In this document: positions 9,445 through 17,506 of the stretch, piece by piece | Position numbering within the stretch: the stretch's first letter is position 1 | Layout of the letters: each line of letters opens with the position of its first letter | Assembly: GCA_031291725.1 (NCBI GenBank) | Contig: JARLIM010000037.1 | Span: forward strand, 88,877-152,876 | Length of the DNA: 64,000 nt | DNA from: Acetobacteraceae bacterium | GTDB lineage: Bacteria; Pseudomonadota; Alphaproteobacteria; Acetobacterales; Acetobacteraceae | Direction: 5' to 3' | The notes under the pieces: generated by a model | Told to the model about the DNA's origin: nothing | Seen by the model: only the letters and a program-made list of their open reading frames with translations | Database searches by the model: none | Program-made: the position numbers and the translations under genes

Positions 9445-10407
9445 ATGATCTCACGTCGTCATATCCTGTCTGTTCCGATGGCCCTGGCGGCGGCTCCGGC
9501 ATCTGCCGCAGCATCGCCGCCTGATTTTGACGCCTATGTCGCCTCGCTGAAGGCCGACGCCAGACGGATCGGGATTTCTGCGGCAACGGTGGAGCGCGCG
9601 CTCTCCGGCCTGCATCCCAATCACCGGGTGATCGAGCTGGACCGCAACCAGCCGGAATCCAAGCTCACCTGGCAGCAATACAAATCCCGCCTCGTCAGCG
9701 CCGACCGCATTGCGCGCGGGCGGCCACTGTATCGCAAATACCAGACGCTGCTCGCCCGCGTGTCCGAACGCTATGGCGTCGCCCCCGGCGTGATCATGGG
9801 CATCTGGGCGCTCGAATCGGATTACGGCGTGCAGATGGGCGGCTTCAAGGTGATCGATTGCCTCGTCACCCTGTGCTGGGAAGGCCGCCGTCGCGCCTAT
9901 TTCCATCCGCAATTGATGGATGCGCTCAAAATCGTCGATCACGGTGACATCCCGCCCGAGCGGATGATCGGCTCCTGGGCCGGGGCGATGGGGCAGACGC
10001 AGTTCATGCCCGACGTGTTCATCAAATACGCCGTCGATTACAGCGGCACCGGCAAGCGCGATATCTGGACGGATATGCCGGACGTCTTCGCCTCCACCGC
10101 CAATTGTCTGGCCGGTGAGGGCTGGAAGCCGAATATTCCCTGGGGCCGGGCGGCCAATCTGCCCGCCACGTTCGATGTCAATCTGGCTGGCCACACCAAC
10201 AAGCGCAGCGTGGCGGACTGGCGCAGGCACGGCGTGATCGTCGATGGCCTGCCGGATGCCACCATCGTCTCGGTGGTGCTGCCGGGTGGGCCCGCCGATG
10301 AGGCCTATTTCGCCTTCTACCCGAGCTATCGCGCCATCCGCGCCTATAATCCGCCCGACAAATACTGCCTCTCCGTCGGCCTGCTCGGTGACGCGATTTG
10401 CGCATGA
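9445..10407 (+). CDS. Lytic murein transglycosylase B family
   Basis: Cleaves peptidoglycan glycan strands with formation of anhydromuramic ends. The 320-aa product has a short signal peptide (MISRRHILSVPMALAAAPASA), the slt-type segment IMGIWALESDYG containing the catalytic Glu, then AGAMGQTQFMPD. This is the MltB/SLT 2 family without a recognisable C-terminal peptidoglycan-binding domain. The ATG at 9445 is taken because the 26 extra residues of the longer frame precede the signal peptide. It is the first gene of the overlapping run through the MBL-fold gene at 17349. Confidence 0.9.
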   Translation: MISRRHILSVPMALAAAPASAAASPPDFDAYVASLKADARRIGISAATVERALSGLHPNHRVIELDRNQPESKLTWQQYKSRLVSADRIARGRPLYRKYQTLLARVSERYGVAPGVIMGIWALESDYGVQMGGFKVIDCLVTLCWEGRRRAYFHPQLMDALKIVDHGDIPPERMIGSWAGAMGQTQFMPDVFIKYAVDYSGTGKRDIWTDMPDVFASTANCLAGEGWKPNIPWGRAANLPATFDVNLAGHTNKRSVADWRRHGVIVDGLPDATIVSVVLPGGPADEAYFAFYPSYRAIRAYNPPDKYCLSVGLLGDAICA

Positions 10408-11306
10408 TCGGCAAGCTATGGCGCGGTGTGGCGGCGGCGGCATTGCTGGCGCTGGCAAGCTGTCACCCGCAGGGCAGCGGCCAGAAGCCGTCGCCGCATT
10501 TTGTGGTCGGCCAGCCCTATCAGGTCGGCACGATCTGGCGCTATCCGCGGGCTGAATACGGTGTCGATATCAGCGGGCTGGCCACTTTCAGCCCCAACAA
10601 GACCGGACTGACCGCCAATGGCGAGTTGGCCGATCAGGATGCGCTGACCGCCTCGCACCCCACGCTGCAATTGCCCGCCATTCTGCGCGTGACCAATCTG
10701 GAGAATGGGCGGCAGATTCTGGTGCGGCTGAATGATCGCGGCCCGGAAAATCCGGCGCGTTTGATCAGCCTGTCACGTCACGCGGCGGAAAATCTCGGCA
10801 TGACGCATGACGCCACCCGCGTGCGTGTGCAGATGGACGACACCCTCACCCGCCAGCTCGCGGCGGGCTTTGACGAATCCGCCCCCAAGATCGACATCGC
10901 GGCGGCGCCATTGGGCAAGATCAGCGCCGAATCTCTGGCCCCGCCCAGCGGCGTCGGCCAGTCCAGCCGTGGCAAGGTGGCAGCGGGCGGGCCGATTGTC
11001 GCTGCTTCTGATTCGATGTCGATGAATGCAGCGCCGGTGGTGCTGCCCAACACCTACACCCAGGTGCCGCCGCATCCTGGTATGCTCTATATCGATGCGG
11101 GCAGTTTCAGCCGCATCGATTATGCCTCCATTCTGGTCAACCGCCTTGCCTCTCTGGGCGCCAAGCTGACAACCAGCTACACGGCCCCGCGTGACAAAGC
11201 CTATCGTATTCGGATCGGGCCGCTCTTCACCTTGCAGGATGCCGAGGCGATGTTGGCGCGCACGATTGCCGCGGGAGTGAACGATGCGTCCATCGTTGTT
11301 GAATAA
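10404..11306 (+). CDS. rlpA: RlpA-like septal ring lytic transglycosylase lipoprotein with SPOR domain
   Basis: Outer-membrane lipoprotein acting on denuded glycan at the division site. The signal ends in the lipobox LASC near residue 20. The double-psi beta-barrel follows (GLATFSPNKTGLTANGE, VRLNDRGP), then a Ser/Pro-rich linker and a C-terminal SPOR domain of about 70 residues (YIDAGSF...RIRIGPL). ATG 10404 overlaps the stop of the upstream gene (ATGA). Some RlpA proteins lack activity: the barrel here keeps the Asp of NDRGP, but catalytic competence is not certain. Confidence 0.9.
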   Translation: MIGKLWRGVAAAALLALASCHPQGSGQKPSPHFVVGQPYQVGTIWRYPRAEYGVDISGLATFSPNKTGLTANGELADQDALTASHPTLQLPAILRVTNLENGRQILVRLNDRGPENPARLISLSRHAAENLGMTHDATRVRVQMDDTLTRQLAAGFDESAPKIDIAAAPLGKISAESLAPPSGVGQSSRGKVAAGGPIVAASDSMSMNAAPVVLPNTYTQVPPHPGMLYIDAGSFSRIDYASILVNRLASLGAKLTTSYTAPRDKAYRIRIGPLFTLQDAEAMLARTIAAGVNDASIVVE

Positions 11307-12564
11307 TCGCCTTCTCGCGCGCCGCGCTGTGCTGTTGGCCGGTGCCGCGTTGCCTGTCACCGCAGTGGCGCAGACAGCGGTCAAGCCGAAGCATCCGCTG
11401 CACAAGCTCGGCACGCCGGTGCCGGTGAAGCCCGTCACGCCGAAAAAAACCGATCCGGCTGCAACCGCCGATAACGGCCCGCCCGCCAAGACGCCGCTCG
11501 GCCCGCTCGACACCGAGGCGCGCTATGCCATTGTGATCGACTTTAATTCCGGTGCCACACTGCTCGACAAAGATGCCGATGTCTCGCAGGTGCCGTCGTC
11601 GCTGACGAAGATGATGACCGCCTATCTGGTTTATGAGCGGTTGAAGAAGGGCCAGCTATCGCTGACCCAGGAATTGCCGGTGAGCGAAAAAGCCTGGCGC
11701 ATGCAGGGCTCGAAGATGTTCGTGGCGCTGAATTCCAACGTGAAGGTAGAAGACCTGATCCGTGGGATGATCGTGCAATCGGGCAACGATGCCTGCATCG
11801 TGCTGGCCGAGGGCATTGCAGGCTCCGAACAGCAATTCGTCGAATTGATGAACGCCAAGGCACATGAATTCGGCCTCACCGGCACGACGTACCACAACTG
11901 CACCGGCTGGCCTGATCCTGGCCACCGGATGACGGTGCGCGACATCGCAACAGTCGCACGACGCTTGATTGCCGATTTCCCGGAATATTATCACTACGAC
12001 TCTGAAAAAACTTTCAAATACAACGGTATCGAGCAGGGTAATCGCAACACTCTCGTGCAAAAGGGTGTGGCCGACGGGCTGAAGACCGGCCACACCGAAG
12101 AGGGCGGCTATGGTTTGGCCGCCAGCGCTCAGCGTGGCAACCGACGGGTGATTGTTGTCGTCAACGGCTTGCAGACGATGCACGGGCGCGGCGAGGAGGG
12201 TGAGCGTTTGCTGGATTGGGCGTTCGCCTCGTTCGAGAACGTGCAGCTTTTCACCGCCGGCGATGTGATCGAGAAAGCCCCGGTGTGGTTGGGCACGCAG
12301 CCTTCGGTGCCGCTGGTCGGCGGGCGCGATCTGGTGCTGACGCTGCCGCGCAACTGGCGGGATAAGTTGAAAGTCAGTGTGGATTACGACAGCCCGATTC
12401 CGGCACCCGTGGTGCGCGGCACACGGCTTGGCACGGTGTCGGTGGGGGGGGACGGTGTGCCGTCGATGTCCTTGCCGTTGCTGGCTGGCGCTGATGTGCA
12501 GCGCCTTGGTCTGGCCGGTCGTTCGATGGCGGTTCTGGGCCGCATGCTCGCAGGCGGCGGATGA
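11284..12564 (+). CDS. D-alanyl-D-alanine carboxypeptidase (PBP5/DacA-DacF type)
   Basis: Low-molecular-weight penicillin-binding protein trimming pentapeptide side chains in the periplasm. The 426-aa product has an N-terminal signal (LLARRAVLLAGAALPVTAVAQ), a Pro-rich spacer, and the serine-peptidase motifs SSLTKM (SxxK), SGND (SxN) and KTGHT (KTG). The C-terminal PBP5-associated beta domain and a Gly/Leu-rich tail follow. Its start lies inside the 3' end of rlpA, so the two are coupled. It is a typical neighbour of tmk and holB in alphaproteobacteria. Confidence 0.94.
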   Translation: MRPSLLNNRLLARRAVLLAGAALPVTAVAQTAVKPKHPLHKLGTPVPVKPVTPKKTDPAATADNGPPAKTPLGPLDTEARYAIVIDFNSGATLLDKDADVSQVPSSLTKMMTAYLVYERLKKGQLSLTQELPVSEKAWRMQGSKMFVALNSNVKVEDLIRGMIVQSGNDACIVLAEGIAGSEQQFVELMNAKAHEFGLTGTTYHNCTGWPDPGHRMTVRDIATVARRLIADFPEYYHYDSEKTFKYNGIEQGNRNTLVQKGVADGLKTGHTEEGGYGLAASAQRGNRRVIVVVNGLQTMHGRGEEGERLLDWAFASFENVQLFTAGDVIEKAPVWLGTQPSVPLVGGRDLVLTLPRNWRDKLKVSVDYDSPIPAPVVRGTRLGTVSVGGDGVPSMSLPLLAGADVQRLGLAGRSMAVLGRMLAGGG

Positions 12565-13199
12565 CCGACAGCCCACCGCGCGGGCGGTTCATCACGCTGG
12601 AAGGCGGCGAGGGGGCCGGGAAGTCAACGCAAATTGGCCTCCTGGCTGAGGCTTTGCGCCAGCGTGGCCGTGATGTTGTTGTCACCCGTGAGCCGGGCGG
12701 TGCGCCGGGGGCGGATATTCTGCGCGGCTTACTGCTCTCGGGTGACGTTGCATGGTCGCCCCAGGCCGAGACGCTGCTGCATTTCGCCGCCCGTGCCGAA
12801 CATGTCGCCAAAACCATCCGCCCGGCCCTGGCGCGTGGGGCGTGGGTGCTGTGCGACCGCTATTATGACAGCACGATGGTCTATCAGGGCCACGCACTCG
12901 GCGGCGATGTGGCGCAGATTGCCGAATTGGCGCGGATGATCGACCTCGTGCCGGATCTGACACTGGTGCTCGATGTCGCCGTCGATACCACCGCCCAGCG
13001 TCTGGCATCGCGTGGGCAGGCAGCGGATCGCTATGAACGGCTCGGCGCGCCCTTCTTCGCCCGTGTGCGTGACGGATTTCTGACCGTTGCACAGCAGAAC
13101 TCAACGCGCTGTGTGGTGATCGACGCCAATGCGCCTTTGTCGCGCGTGTCCGCGTCCGTTTTCGCCGCCACGCGCGACCATTTCACTGAGCTCGCATGA
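12561..13199 (+). CDS. tmk: Thymidylate kinase
   Basis: Phosphorylates dTMP to dTDP with ATP for DNA synthesis. The 212-aa product has P-loop EGGEGAGKST, the REPGG lid-side motif, and CDRYYDSTMVYQG (DR[YH] nucleotide binding). ATG overlaps the dac stop by 4 nt and its stop overlaps holB by 4 nt, a continuous coupled operon. Confidence 0.97.
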   Translation: MTDSPPRGRFITLEGGEGAGKSTQIGLLAEALRQRGRDVVVTREPGGAPGADILRGLLLSGDVAWSPQAETLLHFAARAEHVAKTIRPALARGAWVLCDRYYDSTMVYQGHALGGDVAQIAELARMIDLVPDLTLVLDVAVDTTAQRLASRGQAADRYERLGAPFFARVRDGFLTVAQQNSTRCVVIDANAPLSRVSASVFAATRDHFTELA

Positions 13200-14209
13200 C
13201 CGCGCCCGCCCCGCGCGAAAACCCGACTCTGCTCGGCCAGGAGAGCGCCGAGAGCATGCTCGCCCGCGCCATCGGCTCCGGCCGCATGCACCATGCGTGG
13301 CTGATCTCCGGCCCGCAAGGCGTGGGCAAAGCCACATTGGCCTATCGCTTCGCCCGTCATCTGCTGGCCGGCGGCAATGGCGAGAACGGATTGGATTTGC
13401 CCGCCGCGCACCCCACCTTCCGCCGCGTCGCCGCCAACACCCATGCCGATCTGCTCACCGTCGAGCGCGAATGGAATGAGAAGACCAAAAAGCTGCGCGG
13501 CGAGATCGTCATCGACACGGTGCGCGAGGTTTCCGGCTTTCTGCGCCTCACCCCCGCCGAGGGCGGCTGGCGGGTGGTGATTGTCGATGGTGCGGAAGAC
13601 ATCAATCGCAACGCCGCCAACGCGCTGCTCAAGGTGCTGGAGGAGCCACCACCGCGCGCGGTGCTTATCCTGGTCTGCTCCGCCGCTGGTCGCCTGCTGC
13701 CCACCATCCGCTCACGCTGCCGCCGTCTGCGCCTGGGCAGGCTCGACGACGCCACGATGCACAGCCTGATGGGCCGCTACGTGCCGGAGATGGAGGAAGA
13801 CCGCCGCGAAAGACTGATCTCGCTGGCCGAAGGCTCGATTGGCCGCGCCTTGCTGCTCGGCGATGGCGACGGCATTCCCGCCGCCGATCTGGTCTCGCGC
13901 GTGCTGGACGCGCTGCCACATCCGAAATCGCTGCTCGCCGACGATGTGGCCGACGCTTTGGGCCGCAATGAGGATGCGTTCGGCAATTTCATGGATTTGC
14001 TGCGGGCTGCCATTTCATCGGCCGTGCGCGATGTGGCGCGTGGCAAGTCCGATCCCGATCAAACACGGCTGATCGGCGTGCGCAGCCTTGCCGATTGGGT
14101 TGAGATCTGGCACGGCCTGGGAGCGTTGCAGGCCGAGACAGAAGGTCTGCATTTGGACAAGCGTCAGGCGATTGCCAACACCATTTCGATGCTGGCCGGT
14201 CGCTCCTGA
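13196..14209 (+). CDS. holB: DNA polymerase III subunit delta'
   Basis: Part of the clamp-loader complex. The 337-aa AAA+ ATPase-like protein has GPQGVGKATLA, NALLKVLEEPP and the sensor-type SRCRRL. The standard tmk-holB adjacency supports the assignment. The C-terminal collar domain is less conserved but of normal size. Confidence 0.95.
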   Translation: MTAPAPRENPTLLGQESAESMLARAIGSGRMHHAWLISGPQGVGKATLAYRFARHLLAGGNGENGLDLPAAHPTFRRVAANTHADLLTVEREWNEKTKKLRGEIVIDTVREVSGFLRLTPAEGGWRVVIVDGAEDINRNAANALLKVLEEPPPRAVLILVCSAAGRLLPTIRSRCRRLRLGRLDDATMHSLMGRYVPEMEEDRRERLISLAEGSIGRALLLGDGDGIPAADLVSRVLDALPHPKSLLADDVADALGRNEDAFGNFMDLLRAAISSAVRDVARGKSDPDQTRLIGVRSLADWVEIWHGLGALQAETEGLHLDKRQAIANTISMLAGRS

Positions 14210-14239
14210 GACATTCGTCCCTTTGGGCCAGGAATTGCG

Positions 14240-15778
14240 ATGAAACAGCCTTACTACCTCACCACGCCGATCTTCTACGTCAACGGCGCACCGCATATCG
14301 GCCACGCCTACACCATGATCGCCGCCGATGTGCTGGCGCGCTGGAAGCGTCTGGACGGCCATGAGGTGTTCTTCCTCACCGGCACCGACGAACACGGCCA
14401 AAAGGTCGAAAAAGCCGCCGCCGACGCGGGCAAAGCGCCGCAGCAATTCACCGATGAGGTGAGTGCCATTTTCGCCGACATCGCCCACCAGATGAACATC
14501 TCCAACGATGCCTTCATCCGCACCACCGAGGCCCGCCACAAGGCCGCCTGTCAGGCGATGTGGCGAAAGCTCGCCGATAACGGCCACATCTATCTCGGCG
14601 GCTATGAGGGCTGGTACTCGGTGCGTGACGAGAGCTTCTATGACGAAGGCGAACTCGTCACCAACGCCAAGGGCGAGAAGGTGGCCCCCACGGGTGCGCC
14701 GGTGGAATACGTCACCGAGCCGTCCTATTTCTTCCGCATGTCGTCCTTCGGCCAGAAGCTGATCGATCACATCGAAGCCAACCCGGATTTTATCGGCCCG
14801 CGCGAACGCCGCAACGAGGTGCTCGGCTTCCTGAAATCGCCCGAGGGGCTGAAGGATCTCTCGATCAGCCGCACCAGCTTCCGCTGGGGCATTCCGGTGC
14901 CGGGCGATGATGCGCATGTGATGTATGTCTGGATCGACGCGCTGACCAACTACCTCACCGCCATCGGCTACCCGGACATGACCGGCCCACTGGCCAAGTT
15001 CTGGCCCGCCGATCTGCATCTGGTGGGCAAAGACATTCTGCGCTTTCACGCCGTCATCTGGCCCGCCATGCTGATGGCCGCTGACATCGCGCTGCCCAAG
15101 CGCGTCTTCGCCCATGGCTGGTGGACGATCGAAGGCGAGAAGATGAGCAAGTCGATCGGCAACGTGATCGACCCGCGCGAACTGGCCGAAACCTTCGGCG
15201 TCGATCCGCTGCGCTTCTTCCTGCTGCGGGAGACCACTTTCGGCTCGGATGGCGATTACAGCCGGGCCTCGCTGATCCGCCGGATGAATGTCGAACTGGC
15301 CAACGATCTCGGCAATCTGGCGCAGCGCACGCTCAGCTTCATCGCCAAGAATGCGGGCGGGGTGATGCCCAAGCGTGGCGAGTCGACCGAAGCCGATCTG
15401 ACACTCGCCGCGCAACGCGACGCGCTGGTGTTCTCCGTGGGCGCTGCGGTTGACCGTCAGGCGTTCAACGAAGCACTGGAGACGATCTGGGTGGTTGTCC
15501 GCGCCGGCAACGCCTATATCGACCAGCAAGCGCCGTGGACGTTGAAAAAGACGGATCTGGTGCGGATGGAGGCGGTGCTTGCCAATCTGCTCGATCTGCT
15601 GCGCGTGATCTCGACACTGTTGCAGCCCTTCATGCCGGACAGCATGGCCAAGATGCTCGACCAATTGGGTGTGCCCGCCGACGCCCGCGATTTCGCCTCC
15701 CTCGCCACGCCCATCCCGGAAGGCACCGCATTGCCCGCACCGGCCGGCGTGTTCCCGCGCTTCGTTGAGGCTGTCTGA
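14240..15778 (+). CDS. metG: Methionyl-tRNA synthetase
   Basis: Class I aminoacyl-tRNA synthetase charging tRNA-Met. The 512-aa short form has TTPIFYVNGAPHIGH (HIGH motif), GTDEHGQK, and KMSKS encoded at 15140-15154. It lacks the C-terminal EMAP-like dimerisation domain, as is usual for the alphaproteobacterial type. It is 30 nt after holB, and the stop shares bases with the tatD start. Confidence 0.97.
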   Translation: MKQPYYLTTPIFYVNGAPHIGHAYTMIAADVLARWKRLDGHEVFFLTGTDEHGQKVEKAAADAGKAPQQFTDEVSAIFADIAHQMNISNDAFIRTTEARHKAACQAMWRKLADNGHIYLGGYEGWYSVRDESFYDEGELVTNAKGEKVAPTGAPVEYVTEPSYFFRMSSFGQKLIDHIEANPDFIGPRERRNEVLGFLKSPEGLKDLSISRTSFRWGIPVPGDDAHVMYVWIDALTNYLTAIGYPDMTGPLAKFWPADLHLVGKDILRFHAVIWPAMLMAADIALPKRVFAHGWWTIEGEKMSKSIGNVIDPRELAETFGVDPLRFFLLRETTFGSDGDYSRASLIRRMNVELANDLGNLAQRTLSFIAKNAGGVMPKRGESTEADLTLAAQRDALVFSVGAAVDRQAFNEALETIWVVVRAGNAYIDQQAPWTLKKTDLVRMEAVLANLLDLLRVISTLLQPFMPDSMAKMLDQLGVPADARDFASLATPIPEGTALPAPAGVFPRFVEAV

Positions 15779-16548
15779 TGCTCGTCGATACGCATTGCCA
15801 TCTCGACTATTTCACCGACACCGAAATCCCCGAGATGCTCGCCCGTGCGCGCGAAGCGGGGGTGGGGGAGGTGGTGACCATCGGCACCCGCATGTCGCAA
15901 GCCCCGCGCCTGCGTCAGATTGCCGATGCCAATGCCAATGTGTGGTGCACCGTGGGCGTGCATCCGCATCAGGCGGGCGAGGAGGGGATTCCCACACCCG
16001 AGGAGATCGCCGCCGCCACCGCGTATCCCAAGGTGATCGGCGTGGGCGAAACCGGCCTCGATTACTTCTACGACAAAGCCCCGCGTGAGGCGCAGAAAGC
16101 CAATTTCCGCGCTCATTGTGCCGCTGCTCGCCTGACGCAGTTGCCGCTGTGCATTCACGCCCGCGACGCCGATGACGACATTGCCGAAATCCTGCGCGAC
16201 GAAGTGGGGAAGGGGGCTTTCCCGCTCCTGCTGCATTGCTTCAGCTCCACGCGCGCACTGGCGGAATGCGCCCTGGAACTGGGCGGCTATATCAGCCTGT
16301 CCGGCATTCTGACTTTCCCAAAATCTCAGGAAATCAGAGACATCGCGCGTGATGTTCCCAAGGAACGTTTGCTGGTGGAGACCGACAGCCCCTATCTCGC
16401 CCCGGTGCCGTTCCGTGGCAAGCGCAACGAGCCCGGCTATGTCGCGCACACCGCGCGCGTGCTGGCGGGTATTTGCGGCATGAGCGAGGCCGAAATGGCC
16501 GACCTCACCACCGCCAATTTCCGTCGTCTGTTCCGCAAGGCCGCCTGA
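15778..16548 (+). CDS. tatD: TatD-family metal-dependent hydrolase/DNase
   Basis: TIM-barrel nuclease family, with 3'-5' exonuclease activity in E. coli. The 256-aa product starts with VDTHCHLDYF (HxH metal site), then VGVHPHQ, GETGLDYFYD, HARDA and ETDSPYLAP, all family blocks. ATG overlaps the metG stop (TGATG), the conserved metG-tatD arrangement. Confidence 0.94.
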   Translation: MLVDTHCHLDYFTDTEIPEMLARAREAGVGEVVTIGTRMSQAPRLRQIADANANVWCTVGVHPHQAGEEGIPTPEEIAAATAYPKVIGVGETGLDYFYDKAPREAQKANFRAHCAAARLTQLPLCIHARDADDDIAEILRDEVGKGAFPLLLHCFSSTRALAECALELGGYISLSGILTFPKSQEIRDIARDVPKERLLVETDSPYLAPVPFRGKRNEPGYVAHTARVLAGICGMSEAEMADLTTANFRRLFRKAA

Positions 16549-16551
16549 ACG

Positions 16552-17349
16552 ATGGGATTTCGCGTCACGCTCCTCGGCACTGGCGGATCGACGGGCGTGC
16601 CACACATCGGCGGCCCGAATGGCGGCGGCGACTGGGGAAAATGTGATCCGAACGAGCCGCGCAACCGCCGTCTGCGCAGTTCGATTTTTATTGAAAACAC
16701 TGAGAGTTTTGAGACAGTTCTGGTCGATACCTCACCTGACATGCGCACCCAATTGCTCGCCAATCGGGTGGCGAAGGTCGATCACATCATCTACACCCAT
16801 GCCCATGCCGATCATGTGCTGGGCATTGACGATGTGCGGCAATTGAACCGCATTGTTGAGCGTCCGATCACCGCCCACAGCACCAAGGCGGTGCTGGATG
16901 AGTTGCAGGCGCGGTTTGCCTATGCGTTTCGCCCCTGGAAGCCGCCATTGTTCTTCAGCCCGGTGATCGTGCCGCAGGAGGTTGTGGCGGGCGATGCGAT
17001 TTCGGTGGCGGGATTGCAGATCAAGACGATCGATCAGGACCACGGCTTCATCCGCTCACTCGGTCTGCGCATCGGCGATTTCGGCTTCACCACCGATGTG
17101 GTCAACATGGATGAAGCGGAGTTTTCCCAGCTTGAGGGCCTGGATACCTGGGTTGTCGGCTGTTTCCAACCCGGCGTTCACAAGACGCATGCCTGGACGG
17201 AGCGCGTGCTGGGCTGGGTGGACCGCCTGAAGCCACGCCGGACGATTCTCAGCCACATGGGCATCGAGATGGACTACGCCACGCTGCTGCGCGATCTGCC
17301 GCCCGGCGTTGAACCCGCCTATGACGGCATGACCCTCAACTTCACCTAG
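16552..17349 (+). CDS. MBL-fold metallo-hydrolase (PhnP/ElaC-like)
   Basis: Beta-lactamase-fold hydrolase, 265 aa. The metal motif is YTHAHADHVLGIDD, and LLGTGGSTGVPHIGG opens the protein as in PhnP-like phosphodiesterases. Further conserved blocks are DQDHGF, TDVVNMD and LSHMGIEMD. It is the last gene of the operon, 3 nt after tatD, the usual place for this family. Physiological substrate unknown; a cyclic-nucleotide or phosphodiester substrate is the family expectation. Confidence 0.9.
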   Translation: MGFRVTLLGTGGSTGVPHIGGPNGGGDWGKCDPNEPRNRRLRSSIFIENTESFETVLVDTSPDMRTQLLANRVAKVDHIIYTHAHADHVLGIDDVRQLNRIVERPITAHSTKAVLDELQARFAYAFRPWKPPLFFSPVIVPQEVVAGDAISVAGLQIKTIDQDHGFIRSLGLRIGDFGFTTDVVNMDEAEFSQLEGLDTWVVGCFQPGVHKTHAWTERVLGWVDRLKPRRTILSHMGIEMDYATLLRDLPPGVEPAYDGMTLNFT

Positions 17350-17357
17350 AGAATCGC

Positions 17358-17385
17358 CAAACCCATTCAAAAGATTATGAAACTT
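17358..17385 (+). other. Degenerate dif-like site (inverted partner of the candidate dif)
   Basis: Read on the plus strand, its right arm TTATGAAACTT matches the XerD arm of the site at 17431-17458 in 10 of 11 bases, and its central hexamer AAAAGA matches GGAAGA in 4 of 6. The XerC-side arm CAAACCCATTC has decayed. The two sites are in opposite orientation about 45 bp apart; their XerD-side halves form a 17-bp inverted repeat with one mismatch. Confidence 0.45.
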
Positions 17386-17430
17386 CGCACCCCAAAATGC
17401 CGACGTTTCCCCGCAGACCGAGACAGCACG

Positions 17431-17458
17431 AAGTTACATAATCTTCCTTATGCGGCAA
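17431..17458 (-). other. dif: Candidate chromosome dimer resolution site dif
   Basis: Read on the minus strand the 28-bp site is: XerC arm TTGCCGCATAA, six-base centre GGAAGA, XerD arm TTATGTAACTT. The E. coli dif arms are GGTGCGCATAA and TTATGTTAAAT around TGTATA; 18 of 28 positions agree, including the diagnostic CGCATAA and TTATGT. It lies between convergent genes, all genes from 1 to 17349 read towards it, and polar GGGNAGGG octamers are mostly directed at it on both sides. XerC/XerD are not in the window. Confidence 0.72.
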
Positions 17459-17506
17459 TTCGGTGTGCACATAAAAATGTCTCTGCCTCATGCATCTCCT
17501 CCTCTG

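Noticed and set aside
14015..15664. 549-codon open frame on the minus strand opposite metG
   Set aside because: Shadow of a high-GC coding region; composition His/Gly/Arg-rich, no motifs, while metG is unmistakable.
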